Positions 49,452 through 59,862 are shown, counted from the first letter of the stretch. The stretch is 64,000 nucleotides of DNA from Saccharofermentans sp. (GCA_024688685.1 JAILDX010000038.1:62001-126000), one strand, 5' to 3'. The notes: a model not told the origin generated them from the sequence alone. Program-made: numbers and translations.

Positions 49452-51173
49452 ATGGAATATAAACAACAGATTGCAGAATTACTCTCTGCAAAATGCGGAC
49501 TCGATGCAGAAAAGATACAGAGCCTTATCGAGATACCGCCTCAACTCGAGATGGGTGATTTTGCTTTCCCTTGTTTTGTTCTCGCCAAGACAATGCATAA
49601 GGCTCCTCAGGCGATTTCAGAGGAGATCGCAACAGGTCTTGATCTTTCCGGAACTGATCTTGCGGCAAAGAACGTTGGACCTTATGTAAATTTCTTTATC
49701 GACAGAAGTGCACTTTCCGAGAATGTTATCGGTGAGATCCTTAAGGAAGGTCTTTCTTATGGTTCTTCTGATCTCGGCAGCGGTAAGAATGTCATTGTTG
49801 AGTATTCATCTCCGAATATCGCCAAACCTTTCCATGTAGGACATGCGTTTACGACGATCCTCGGCAATTCTCTTGCAAGGATCTATAACAAGCTCGGCTA
49901 TAACGTTATCCGCATGAATCATCTTGGTGATTACGGAACACAGTTTGGCAAGCTCATTACAGCATACAGACTCTGGGGTGATGAAGAGGCACTTAATGAA
50001 GATCCAATCAAGGAACTCCTCAGGATATATGTAAAGTTCCATAAGGAAGAGAAGGAAGATCCGTCTCTTACAACATCTGCAAGAGAAAACTTCCGCAAGC
50101 TTGAGGAAGGCTCGGCAGAAGAGGTTGAGCTCTGGCAGAAGTTCAGGGATATGTCTCTGGTCGTATTTAAGAAGCTCTATAACAGGATCGGGGTTGAGTT
50201 TGATAACTACAACGGCGAATCTTTCTACAGTGATAAGATCCCTGAGATCGTAGATATTCTTAATTCCAAGGGCCTTCTTGTAGAGAGCGAAGGCGCAAAG
50301 GTTGTCATGCTTGAGGATGAAGGGCTTCCGCCGTGTATCATCCTTAAGAGCGATAACACTACGATTTATGCTTCCCGTGATCTTGCTTCAGCACTTTACC
50401 GCTACAGAACTTATAATTTCGACAAGAATATCTATGTTGTAGGCAATACGCAGGCTCTTCATTTCAGACAGGTGTTTGCAGTTCTCAAGAAGGCTGGTTT
50501 TGATTTTGCAGATAACTGCGAACATGTTGCTTTTGGCCTTGTTAAGTTCAAGGATATGGTCTTCTCGACGAGAGAGGGCAACATCGTTCTTCTTGAGGAA
50601 CTCCTTGATCAGTCCGTAAGCAAGACGAGAGAGATAATCGCAGAGAATGCGAAGACCAGAGGACAGGATATGTCTGAGGAAGAGATCGATGACATCGCCG
50701 AGAAGCTTGGTGTAGGTGCTGTTATCTATACATTTGTTAAATCAGGAAGAGAGAGGGATATCATATTCTCATGGAAGGAGATGCTCGATTTCGAAGGCGA
50801 TACTGCTCCTTATCTCATTTATACATATGCAAGAACAAGGTCCATCCTGAGAAAGGGCGCCGAGAAGGGTGTTAATCCTGATTCCGGCAATCTCTCTCTT
50901 CTTACCGGTGATGAAGAATACGCTGTTATCAGGGCACTTTCCGATCTTAAGGAATCGATCGTTAAGGCTGCATCAAGCAATGAGCCGTTTATGATCGCAA
51001 GACAAGTCGCAGCTATCGCAAGAGCTCATAACAGATTCTATAACAACACGAGCATTCTTAATTGTGATGATGAGAAGCTCATTGCTGCAAGACTTGCACT
51101 CTGTGAAGCAGTATGCACGGCAATAAAGGACGGTCTTGACCTCCTTGGCATCGGAACTGTTGAGAGGATGTGA
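49452..51173 (+). CDS. argS: Arginyl-tRNA synthetase
   Basis: 'EYSSPNIAKPFHVGHAFTTILGNSLARI', 'VAFGLVKFKDMVFSTREGNIVLLEELLD'; RBS GGAGG. Confidence 0.96.
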   Translation: MEYKQQIAELLSAKCGLDAEKIQSLIEIPPQLEMGDFAFPCFVLAKTMHKAPQAISEEIATGLDLSGTDLAAKNVGPYVNFFIDRSALSENVIGEILKEGLSYGSSDLGSGKNVIVEYSSPNIAKPFHVGHAFTTILGNSLARIYNKLGYNVIRMNHLGDYGTQFGKLITAYRLWGDEEALNEDPIKELLRIYVKFHKEEKEDPSLTTSARENFRKLEEGSAEEVELWQKFRDMSLVVFKKLYNRIGVEFDNYNGESFYSDKIPEIVDILNSKGLLVESEGAKVVMLEDEGLPPCIILKSDNTTIYASRDLASALYRYRTYNFDKNIYVVGNTQALHFRQVFAVLKKAGFDFADNCEHVAFGLVKFKDMVFSTREGNIVLLEELLDQSVSKTREIIAENAKTRGQDMSEEEIDDIAEKLGVGAVIYTFVKSGRERDIIFSWKEMLDFEGDTAPYLIYTYARTRSILRKGAEKGVNPDSGNLSLLTGDEEYAVIRALSDLKESIVKAASSNEPFMIARQVAAIARAHNRFYNNTSILNCDDEKLIAARLALCEAVCTAIKDGLDLLGIGTVERM

Positions 51174-51180
51174 CACTTAA

Positions 51181-52863
51181 GTGATCAATTTCAGTGACAT
51201 AAAGTATGAGAGGCCTTCTGTTGACGAGTTTAAGGAGCGTGTACAGAATATCAGGTTCAAGCTCATGACTTCGCAGGACCTGGAGAATGCTGAGACTGCG
51301 ATATTTGAGTATGAGAAGTATATTTCCAGATTCAATACGGCATATTCGCTCTGCAATATCCTTCATGATCTTGATACATCGAATGATTTTTATGTTGAAG
51401 AGCTTGAATTCTTTGATGAGGCAATTCCTACAATAAGTGAACTGTCGTCTGCCGTATTGTCAGTTATGCTTAACTGTCCCTGTGCAGAGCAGCTTAAGAA
51501 GAAATACGGCAAGATGATATTTCTTAAGGCACAGAACCAGAAGGAGATCATTTCCAAGGACGTCATTGAAGACCTTGCGAGGGAATCTGCGTTAGAGAAC
51601 GAATATGCTCAGCTTCAGTCGGAAGCAGAGATCATATTCGCAGGTAAAGAGCATAATCTCAGTATGCTTTCTGCACATATGGAATCTACTGACAGAGTTG
51701 AAAGAAGAGCGTGTGCGAAGGCGATCGATGATTATTATTCAATGAGACGTCCCCAATATGACCAGATCTATGATGATATGGTCAAGATCAGGACTGCTGC
51801 TGCTCAGAAACTTGGCTTCACTAACTTTACAGAGCTTGGCTATAAGCGTATGGAACGCTTTGATTACGGCAGGGAAGAAGTTGCTGCTTTCAGGGATGCA
51901 ATACACAAATATATCGTTCCCATAACAGTTAAGATCAGGGAGATCCAGAAAGAGAGACTCGGTGTAGATGAACTGATGTTCTATGATCTTCCGTGTCTTT
52001 TCAAGAACGGCAACCCCGTACCTACAGTTGAACTGAAGGATTATGAGAAAGTAACCGGTCAGTTCTTCAGAAAGATATTTGACAGTACTCCCAGTTTCTT
52101 TGATGTTCTTTCAGAGAACGGCTTTACAGATCTTATCTCACGTAAGAATAAATCTACAGGCGGATACTGCATGTATCTTGATGATTATTCCATTCCTTTT
52201 ATCTTTATGAACGGTAACGGAACTGCTGATGATGTAGCAACAGTCGTTCATGAGGGCGGCCACGCATATGCCGCTATCAAGAGTGCGGAGTGTTCACCTT
52301 TTGTTGAATGCCTTTCGCCTACGATGGAGACATGTGAGATCCATTCTACGGCAATGGAATACTTGTCATATCCGTTCATGAGACTATTCTACGGAAGCGG
52401 TGCTGAGAATTACTGTCTTCACCATATGACTGAAGGAATCCTGTTCCTTCCTTATGGCTGTATGGTTGATGAGTTCCAGCACATCATTTACGATAATTAC
52501 GATATGACTCCCGATGACAGGCATAAGGTCTGGAAGTCGCTCGAAGAGAAATATCAGCCTTTCATCAAATACGATGATCAGCCCTTCCACAAGATGGGCG
52601 GTGCATGGATGAAAAAGGATCACATCTTTACCACGCCTTTCTACTACATTGATTACTGTCTCTCCCAGATCTGTGCCCTTCAGCTCTGGAATGAGTCAAG
52701 AGAGGATATGAAATCAGCTCTTATCAAGTACAACAGGCTTTGTGAGCTTGGCGGCAACGATACATTCCTTCATCTGATAAAGAAAGCAGGTCTCAAGTCT
52801 CCGTTTGATGTTGATGTGATCAAGACAATAGCATATTCCTGCTGTGATTTCCTTGATCTATGA
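51181..52863 (+). CDS. M3 family oligoendopeptidase
   Basis: GTG start; 'VATVVHEGGHAYAAIKSAE' HEXXH; 560 aa PepF-like. Confidence 0.92.
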   Translation: MINFSDIKYERPSVDEFKERVQNIRFKLMTSQDLENAETAIFEYEKYISRFNTAYSLCNILHDLDTSNDFYVEELEFFDEAIPTISELSSAVLSVMLNCPCAEQLKKKYGKMIFLKAQNQKEIISKDVIEDLARESALENEYAQLQSEAEIIFAGKEHNLSMLSAHMESTDRVERRACAKAIDDYYSMRRPQYDQIYDDMVKIRTAAAQKLGFTNFTELGYKRMERFDYGREEVAAFRDAIHKYIVPITVKIREIQKERLGVDELMFYDLPCLFKNGNPVPTVELKDYEKVTGQFFRKIFDSTPSFFDVLSENGFTDLISRKNKSTGGYCMYLDDYSIPFIFMNGNGTADDVATVVHEGGHAYAAIKSAECSPFVECLSPTMETCEIHSTAMEYLSYPFMRLFYGSGAENYCLHHMTEGILFLPYGCMVDEFQHIIYDNYDMTPDDRHKVWKSLEEKYQPFIKYDDQPFHKMGGAWMKKDHIFTTPFYYIDYCLSQICALQLWNESREDMKSALIKYNRLCELGGNDTFLHLIKKAGLKSPFDVDVIKTIAYSCCDFLDL

Positions 52864-54278
52864 GACTGCCGGAATCATTTAAGGAGAGAATGAAGAACGT
52901 CCTTGGGGACGAATACAACGCGTTTATCGCAAGTTTTGATGAACCTTCTCTTAAGGGAGTCAGAATGTCTACCGCGAAATTGTCTCCCGAAGACTATGAG
53001 AATACTGCAAGAATACTTGATCCTGAAGCAGCAAGAGTTCCGTGGACATCATGCGGTTTCTACATAACTAATGATACTTCGGGAAAGGATCCTTATTATC
53101 ATGCAGGTGTCTATTATCCTCAGGAACCTTCTGCAATGCTTCCCGCAGAGGTAATTTGCGCAAGACCGGGGGAGGTCATACTTGATCTTTGCGCGGCTCC
53201 CGGAGGAAAAGCCTGCAGGATCGGTGACGATCTTAAAGGAGAAGGCCTTCTTGTAGCAAATGAGATAAATTCCGAGCGTTCCAAAGCACTGAACCGTAAT
53301 ATTGAACGTACCGGTATAACTAACTGCATAATCCTCAATGAGGATCCTGACAGCATAGCTGCAAAACTTCCGGGTTTCTTTGACAAGATACTTATCGATG
53401 CTCCTTGTTCAGGCGAAGGAATGTTCAGGAGAGATCCGAGAGCGGTTAAGAGCTGGGAGGATTACGGACCTGAACAGATAAGCAGGATACAGAATGATAT
53501 CCTTAATGTCGCAGCAAAATTGCTTAAAAAGGGTGGAGAGATAGTATATTCCACATGTACTTTTGCAGAGATCGAAGATGAACTGATGATAGACAGATTT
53601 ATAGATTCACATCCTGATTTCGCGATAGTGCCTCATCCCGAGATCGAGGGGATCACTCATAATCCTGACGGTTCCATGCGTATCTGGCCGCATAAAGCAG
53701 AAGGTGACGGTCATTTCTGTGTCCATCTTAAAGATGTTTCCGTTCAGTCTGATGACGTTGTAAAGACTTCTGAAGCAGGCTTTGCCAGATACAGTTCGAC
53801 AGTAAAGAAGTCTTATGACGCAATGATCGCCTGTTACGAAGAGATATTAACGGGAGATGCGATCGGCGAATTTAAAAAATCGTGCGAACAGAGACTAGTC
53901 ATGCGCGGTGAAGGCATGTATCTCATGCCGTGTGATCCAAGGCTGCTTAACGGACTTAAAGTAGTTAAATCAGGATTATTCCTCGGCGAGATCAAGATGA
54001 CTAAATACAAGAGGATATTTGATCCATCAAACAGCTTTCCTCTGTGCCTGAACAGATCACAGATAAGGGAGGATTCATTTATCTCATACAGCAGTGATGA
54101 TGAAGGGCTTATCCGTTATCTTAAGGGAGAGACGATCGCTGTTCCTGAAGAGCTTTCAGGAAAGATCAAAGACAAAGGTCTTGTAGTTATCGCAGTTGAC
54201 GGTTTCGTTCTCGGGCTGGGAAAGATCCAGGGAACGCTGATAAAAAATATGTATCCAAAAGCGTGGAGGCTGTTATGA
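52860..54278 (+). CDS. rRNA cytosine-C5 methyltransferase (RsmB/RsmF-type)
   Basis: 'GEVILDLCAAPGGKACRIGDDLKGEG', 'ILIDAPCSGEGMFRRDP', 'GGEIVYSTCTFAEIEDE'. Confidence 0.93.
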   Translation: MRLPESFKERMKNVLGDEYNAFIASFDEPSLKGVRMSTAKLSPEDYENTARILDPEAARVPWTSCGFYITNDTSGKDPYYHAGVYYPQEPSAMLPAEVICARPGEVILDLCAAPGGKACRIGDDLKGEGLLVANEINSERSKALNRNIERTGITNCIILNEDPDSIAAKLPGFFDKILIDAPCSGEGMFRRDPRAVKSWEDYGPEQISRIQNDILNVAAKLLKKGGEIVYSTCTFAEIEDELMIDRFIDSHPDFAIVPHPEIEGITHNPDGSMRIWPHKAEGDGHFCVHLKDVSVQSDDVVKTSEAGFARYSSTVKKSYDAMIACYEEILTGDAIGEFKKSCEQRLVMRGEGMYLMPCDPRLLNGLKVVKSGLFLGEIKMTKYKRIFDPSNSFPLCLNRSQIREDSFISYSSDDEGLIRYLKGETIAVPEELSGKIKDKGLVVIAVDGFVLGLGKIQGTLIKNMYPKAWRLL

Positions 54279-54856
54279 AGATAATTATTGCTACAGGTAA
54301 CAAAGATAAGGTCAGGGAGATAAATGAGGTCCTGGCAGGAACAGAATTTGAGGCTGTTTCGATGAAGTCTGAAGGTATAGATCCTGAGATAATCGAGGAT
54401 GCTGATACATTTGAAGGCAATGCACTGATCAAAGCAAGAACAGTTCATCAGTATACAGACTGTTATGTTATGGCTGATGACTCCGGTCTGTGTATCGATG
54501 CGCTTGACGGAGCGCCAGGCGTTTATTCGGCAAGGTTTGCAGGGGAAGACTCAACTTATGAAGAGAAGTTTGCAAAGATATATGATCTTCTCGGTGATAC
54601 GCCTAAAGATAAATGGACAGCCAGATTCGTGTGCGCTATTGCTGTTGTAAGACCTGACGGGTCTGAGTTTACAGTGAGGGGAGAATGTGAAGGCGTGCTC
54701 CTCGATCACCCTCAGGGAGAGAACGGTTTCGGCTACGATCCTATATTCTATGTTCCGTCTTTTGGCATGACTACAGCACAAATGGACCCCGAAGTGAAAA
54801 ACAGCATCAGTCATCGCGGAAAAGCCCTAAATGCTATGGTTGAAAGGTTATTGTAA
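54275..54856 (+). CDS. rdgB: XTP/dITP diphosphatase (RdgB/HAM1)
   Basis: 'IIIATGNKDKVREINEVL', 'VMADDSGLCIDALDGAPGVYSARFAG', 'GFGYDPIFYVP', 'SISHRGKAL'. Confidence 0.95.
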   Translation: MKIIIATGNKDKVREINEVLAGTEFEAVSMKSEGIDPEIIEDADTFEGNALIKARTVHQYTDCYVMADDSGLCIDALDGAPGVYSARFAGEDSTYEEKFAKIYDLLGDTPKDKWTARFVCAIAVVRPDGSEFTVRGECEGVLLDHPQGENGFGYDPIFYVPSFGMTTAQMDPEVKNSISHRGKALNAMVERLL

Positions 54857-54938
54857 TTGTGATATTATTGCTTAGCGCATACAGTTGTACGCCACACAAA
54901 TACAACTAATCACAGTTATAAAGGATATCGGAAATAAG

Positions 54939-55382
54939 ATGAGCGATGGCAGCGGAGAGTATTATTTAGTAGAGAAAAGTGTGCTTCCTGAGGTCTTTCT
55001 TAAGGTAATGGAAGTAAAGAGAAGGCTTAATACCGGAGAATCACCTTCTATTAATAATGCATGTAAGGAGTTAGAGCTCTCAAGATCTGCATATTATAAG
55101 TATAAGGATACGGTCCTTCCTTTTTATGCTGATCACGGCAGGAAGGTAACTATCCTGTTCAGCGTTGAGAACTTCCCTGGAATACTTTCACAGATAATCA
55201 ATATTATTTCCGGATATCGCGCAAATATCCTTACTATCAATCAGAATATTCCTATCAACGGACTTGCTGATATTTCAATATCATTTGATACCGGTTCGAT
55301 ACTGGGATCTGTTGAGGATATTATTTCCGACATTGGCAAGATAACCGGTGTAAGGAACTGCAGTATACTCAGCAGAGAATAA
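54939..55382 (+). CDS. ACT-domain regulatory protein (PheB/UPF0735-like)
   Basis: 'LSRSAYYKYKDTVLPFYADHGRKVTILFSVENFPGILSQIINIISGYRANILTINQNIPINGLADI', upstream of hom. Confidence 0.82.
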   Translation: MSDGSGEYYLVEKSVLPEVFLKVMEVKRRLNTGESPSINNACKELELSRSAYYKYKDTVLPFYADHGRKVTILFSVENFPGILSQIINIISGYRANILTINQNIPINGLADISISFDTGSILGSVEDIISDIGKITGVRNCSILSRE

Positions 55383-55402
55383 TCGCTTTTGGAGGTTTTG
55401 GA

Positions 55403-56581
55403 ATGTTTAATATAGCAATACTCGGATTTGGTGTTGTTGGATGCGGAACGGCTGAAGTTCTTGAGTCCAACAAACAGAGCATAAAGAACAAGATCGGCAA
55501 TGAGATCAATTTAAAGTACATACTTGATATCAGAGATTTTCCTGACAGCCCTTTTGCTGACAAGGTTATTCATGATGCAGATGTTATCTTTAATGATCCT
55601 GAGATCGACTGCTGCGTAGAGACTATCGGCGGCGCGAGGATCGCTTATGAGTTTACAAAGCGTGCTCTTTCATGCGGTAAGTCTGTTGTTACGAGCAATA
55701 AAGAGCTTGTAAGCACCAAAGGACCTGAACTGCTGAAGATCGCTGCCGAGAACAACTGCTCTTATCTCTTTGAAGCTGCTGTAGGCGGCGGTATTCCGAT
55801 AATCAGACCTCTCTACAGATGTCTTGCTGCAAATAAGATCCTAAAGATTAACGGCATCGTTAACGGTACGACAAATTATGTTCTTTCTTCAATGAAGAAC
55901 AAGGGTATCTCTTATGATGAAGCACTTGCTCAGGCACAGGCAAACGGCTATGCAGAAGCTGATCCTACTGCAGACGTTGAAGGTATTGATGCGCAGAGAA
56001 AGCTATCCATCCTGTCGACGATCGCAATGGAAGGCAGGTATATTGCCCCTGAGAAGATCACGACAAAGGGAATCTCTTCAGTTACCCTTGATGATATCAA
56101 ATTTGCAGAGAGTATCGGATGTCAGATCAAACTCATTGCTTTCTTTAAGAGGGAGGGGGAGAAGTGCCAGGTTTATGTAATGCCTCATTTCGTCTCCAGA
56201 AAAAAGCTCATCGGTAATGTTGATGATGTTTTCAACGCTGTTGTCGTTGAAGGCGATTTTGTAGGTGAGACGTTATTCTACGGTAAGGGCGCAGGAAGTC
56301 TGCCTACTGCTTCTGCGGTTTGCGGAGATGTTATAGAACTTGCCGTAAACAACAAGAGTGAGTTTGTTAAGCCGTGGAATGATGACGGCTCTGATATCGT
56401 TATCCCTTATGACGATGTTAAGACATCATTCATATTCTGGAATATCAGTGATCTCTTCGCATTTTGTGCAGAGAGCAGCAGTTCAGATAACGGTTTGATC
56501 ATCCTTGAAGGAATAACGATCAAGGATGCTGAAGATCTTGCATCAAGATCCCGCTGCTCCTTTATGCATTATCTTGCCTGA
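55403..56581 (+). CDS. hom: Homoserine dehydrogenase
   Basis: 'IAILGFGVVGCGTAEVL', 'VVTSNKELVSTKGPELL', 'FEAAVGGGIPIIRPL', 'GIVNGTTNYVLSSM'. Confidence 0.95.
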   Translation: MFNIAILGFGVVGCGTAEVLESNKQSIKNKIGNEINLKYILDIRDFPDSPFADKVIHDADVIFNDPEIDCCVETIGGARIAYEFTKRALSCGKSVVTSNKELVSTKGPELLKIAAENNCSYLFEAAVGGGIPIIRPLYRCLAANKILKINGIVNGTTNYVLSSMKNKGISYDEALAQAQANGYAEADPTADVEGIDAQRKLSILSTIAMEGRYIAPEKITTKGISSVTLDDIKFAESIGCQIKLIAFFKREGEKCQVYVMPHFVSRKKLIGNVDDVFNAVVVEGDFVGETLFYGKGAGSLPTASAVCGDVIELAVNNKSEFVKPWNDDGSDIVIPYDDVKTSFIFWNISDLFAFCAESSSSDNGLIILEGITIKDAEDLASRSRCSFMHYLA

Positions 56582-56587
56582 TGTATT

Positions 56588-56821
56588 ATGGATAATATCG
56601 GTGCTCTTATCTTCTGGGCTATAGTAATCGTCCTGGCCGCTTTTATTATCTTTTCTGTTATCATGTTTATCAGAGACGGTAAACTCGCAAAGAAAGAGGG
56701 AAGAAAGCGCAAGATTGTTTTTATTGTCCTGTTTATCATTTCTGTTATAATCGCGTTAATAGCAGTTGCATTAGGTATTCTATTGTGTTTGCTCGCCATG
56801 GCGGTCATGCACGGAATGTAA
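56588..56821 (+). CDS. Small two-TM membrane protein
   Basis: 77 aa, two hydrophobic segments separated by a basic loop; fits the operon. Confidence 0.6.
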   Translation: MDNIGALIFWAIVIVLAAFIIFSVIMFIRDGKLAKKEGRKRKIVFIVLFIISVIIALIAVALGILLCLLAMAVMHGM

Positions 56822-56822
56822 T

Positions 56823-56966
56823 ATGAGTGATAATCGCTTTCTGAAGCTGTTTACCTTAATCTCTGTAACCGGACTTGTTATTACTCTTGTTCATCTGGCT
56901 TATATTTACTATGCCTATGAGAACTCTTCGATCATTTATTTCATTTCGCAGGAGATCTGGCCGTGA
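56823..56966 (+). CDS. Small single-TM protein, 47 aa (not in supplied ORF track)
   Basis: ATG at 56823 gives MSDNRFLKLFTLISVTGLVITLVHLAYIYYAYENSSIIYFISQEIWP*; stop overlaps the next GTG start (GTGA). Confidence 0.55.
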   Translation: MSDNRFLKLFTLISVTGLVITLVHLAYIYYAYENSSIIYFISQEIWP

Positions 56967-57961
56967 AAAGAGTTCTTGTTCTGATATTAACTGCAGTATT
57001 CTTCATCACAGTTAACTGTGGTCTTTATTTCCTTATAACCCGCAGACTGAAGAATAATTTCAGTGGTGCAGGGCAGCTTAAGATGATAGATGTCGGATCA
57101 TTTCTGCCTTTTGAACCCGGATCGGATCTTGCAAGAACAGATTCTACACTTCATTTCACATCTGAAGATGATCTTCCTGTTCTGGACGGAGCGGCGGCAC
57201 TGGTGCCTGTTTATGCTTCCGTTATTGACAGCTGCTATCCCGAAGGGTGTGTTACATATGAAGGCGGTTCATTTGACGATAACAATTATTACGGGGAGAA
57301 CTTCGCGGAAGACAGTGTAATGAAGTATCAGAACACGATACGCGGGTTTAATGCCGTTGTTGACAGATCTGTTGATATGTTCTTTACTGCGCATCCTTCT
57401 GATGATCAGCTTGCTTATGCACAGGAGCATGGAGCTGAGCTCGAGATCATACCTATAGGACTTGAATCATTTGTTTTTTTCGTTAACAGGAATAATCCCG
57501 TTAACGGATTAACTGTCGATCAGATAAGGGCAATATACCGTAACGAGATAACTGACTGGAGCGAGGTCGGCGGTCCTGACAGGATGATCAATCCCGTTAC
57601 CCGCATTCAGGGATCAGGAAGTCAGACTATGATGGAAAAGTTCATGAAGGGAGATATGATCTCATCACGGAATCCTTTATCGATCTTCGGCGGCTCGATC
57701 GGTTATTCATTCAGGTTCTATCTTTCCGGGCTAGTAAAGAATGATAATGTTAAGATGCTTGCCGTAAACGGAGTGTATCCTGATGCTGAGAATATCCGCA
57801 ACGGTTCTTATCCGATCACCGCTGATTTCTATGTTGTATACAGAAAAGACAATCCTAATCCGAATGTCACCATATTAAAAGACTGGCTCTTATCTGATGA
57901 GGGCCAGTCTTTAATAGAAGCTTGCGGTTATGTCGGTCTGCCGGATGACGGTCAGATCTGA
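56963..57961 (+). CDS. Periplasmic phosphate-type substrate-binding protein (PstS-like)
   Basis: 'LESFVFFVNRNNPVNGLTVDQIRAIYRNEITDWSEVGG', 'RIQGSGSQTMMEKFM', 'LKDWLLSDEGQSLIEACGYVGL'. Confidence 0.85.
   Translation: MKRVLVLILTAVFFITVNCGLYFLITRRLKNNFSGAGQLKMIDVGSFLPFEPGSDLARTDSTLHFTSEDDLPVLDGAAALVPVYASVIDSCYPEGCVTYEGGSFDDNNYYGENFAEDSVMKYQNTIRGFNAVVDRSVDMFFTAHPSDDQLAYAQEHGAELEIIPIGLESFVFFVNRNNPVNGLTVDQIRAIYRNEITDWSEVGGPDRMINPVTRIQGSGSQTMMEKFMKGDMISSRNPLSIFGGSIGYSFRFYLSGLVKNDNVKMLAVNGVYPDAENIRNGSYPITADFYVVYRKDNPNPNVTILKDWLLSDEGQSLIEACGYVGLPDDGQI
57872..57912 (-). terminator. Intrinsic terminator for the glutamine-synthetase gene, embedded in the PstS-like coding sequence
   Basis: AAAGACTGGC (57878-57887) / GCCAGTCTTT (57903-57912); minus-strand reading ends GCCAGTCTTTTAATATG. 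Confidence 0.7.
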
Positions 57962-59862
57962 TTATTACAGTATTCCTTATATCTGTCGCGGAGCTCTGTC
58001 ATCTTCTGATTCATCTCGATCTGAAGTACAGATACCTCTTTAAGATCTTTCTCATCTATTGCTTTCTTTATCCTGTCAAACAGGCTGTCGCTCTCTGATG
58101 ATGTCTTGGCGATATAATTCTTCAGTCTTACTATCTCATTCCAGAGAAGCTCATCGTATGAAGAATCATCTGAATGCCTCTTAACGATGCTCCTGATGGA
58201 AGCACGGTTCTCGGGAATGATCCTTTCCTTAAGTTCCATCTCCCATCTCTCAAGCATTGCTCTTGCGTATGAATCAAGGATGATCCTGTCGAATACATCG
58301 CCTGCACAAAGGATACTCGTAACATTCTTGTGTTCTGAAAGAACAAGCATTGAATCATAAACGGTAGCTGCAGGCTTGCCAAACAGTCTGTCTCTTTCTT
58401 CTCCTGTCATGCTCTCGAAAATATCCTCTTCGCATCTGTAGAGACGGTCCTTATCAAGGTATTCTCCATCAGCGCCATAGGGCTTAACGAACTCTGTCTC
58501 CAGCATCTTTGTTGAATGACCGGAGCGTACAGCAAACTCAATACCGTCGATCATGCACTGATAGATTGCAGCGAGACACAGATATGTATTTGTATGAGGA
58601 TTGGGTGACCTCAGCTCAAATCTTGTAACTGCCTTCTTGTCCTCTGATCTGACAACACCGAGAAGAACAGAACGGTTACGGGAAGGAATATTAACGTCCG
58701 TACCGATTGAAGCAACACAGTGAGTAGGCGCCTCGAAACCCGGCTGCAGACGGTTGAAAGCATCGGTCGATGACGAAACAAAAGGATTAATGAGGTCATA
58801 ATGCTTCATGATGCCAAAGAGCGAACCCCATCCGATCCGGCTGAGATAGTCCGCCTTCATATCCATAGGTGCAAACAGGTTGATCTTCTTGCCATTCTTG
58901 AGGAAAGCAACGGCATTAACATGAGTATGCTCACCGGAACCTGCAACACCGGGAAGGGGCTTCGCATTAAAGCTGACATCAAGACCGTGCAGTCTGAATA
59001 TCTCTTTGATGAATACACGGGCGCACAGCTCGTAATCAGCGCCCTGAAGCGCGTCAGAGTACTTCCAGTCAACTTCAAGCTGCTCCATGATGAAGTGGAA
59101 ATCTCCTGAGGAAGAAATGGCAGCCTTGACACCTCCGACTTCCTTATGACCCATCTCGGGATTGAAACCGTATCTGTCGAGCATAAGTATAACCTGTTCC
59201 AAAGCAGTTCTTACAACACCCTTCGTTCTCTTCCAGTACTGCTCCTGAAGTTCCTGGGAGATAGTAAGCTGTTCTGTAGCGATCTTCTCATCAGGTGAAT
59301 TGACCCAGAACTCGAGCTCTGTTGCCATGATGAGATTGATCCTGTCAAGGTCTTCGAAACTGAAACCGAACTCGCTGCAGAGTTCAGGCTGGTTCTTTAA
59401 GATATCTGTTATCTTCTGTTCAAAGAATTCAGCACTCTTCTTAAGTACCGATCTTGAGCAGACGGGTTTGCCGTTATGCTTAAGGAAGGAAGGGATACGC
59501 AGTGTTCCTACAGGAAGACCAGTCTTGGGATCGATATGCGAATAGTTGTAGTCTATATACCAGACAACATCGGGATCGGGTATAAGATCGACCTTACCGT
59601 CGTTAAGAGTTGCAATACCGGGAAGGACAACCGATGAACCGTCTGTCTGTACCGCTTCGCCATTAAGATAATTGTCAAGATTGTCATGAAAATCAGCGAT
59701 CGGGATCTTCTCATCTGTATCGTTGCCTGCAAGGTCGACAGCAACGAGAGATACAAACTTGATCTCAGGGTGCTTATCGAGTATGCCTGTGATGTCCTTA
59801 ACGCTGTGGAGTTCAGGCCTGATCACGCAAAGAAGATCAGGATTAACCGTAAAACCGCTCAT
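57952..59862 (-). CDS. Large glutamine synthetase family protein
   Basis: 636 aa; 'MATELEFWV', 'GHKEVGG', 'FNAKPLPGVAGSGEHTHVN', 'TRFELRSPNPHTNTYLCLAAIYQCMIDGIEF'. Confidence 0.85.
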   Translation of the reverse strand: MSGFTVNPDLLCVIRPELHSVKDITGILDKHPEIKFVSLVAVDLAGNDTDEKIPIADFHDNLDNYLNGEAVQTDGSSVVLPGIATLNDGKVDLIPDPDVVWYIDYNYSHIDPKTGLPVGTLRIPSFLKHNGKPVCSRSVLKKSAEFFEQKITDILKNQPELCSEFGFSFEDLDRINLIMATELEFWVNSPDEKIATEQLTISQELQEQYWKRTKGVVRTALEQVILMLDRYGFNPEMGHKEVGGVKAAISSSGDFHFIMEQLEVDWKYSDALQGADYELCARVFIKEIFRLHGLDVSFNAKPLPGVAGSGEHTHVNAVAFLKNGKKINLFAPMDMKADYLSRIGWGSLFGIMKHYDLINPFVSSSTDAFNRLQPGFEAPTHCVASIGTDVNIPSRNRSVLLGVVRSEDKKAVTRFELRSPNPHTNTYLCLAAIYQCMIDGIEFAVRSGHSTKMLETEFVKPYGADGEYLDKDRLYRCEEDIFESMTGEERDRLFGKPAATVYDSMLVLSEHKNVTSILCAGDVFDRIILDSYARAMLERWEMELKERIIPENRASIRSIVKRHSDDSSYDELLWNEIVRLKNYIAKTSSESDSLFDRIKKAIDEKDLKEVSVLQIEMNQKMTELRDRYKEYCNNQI

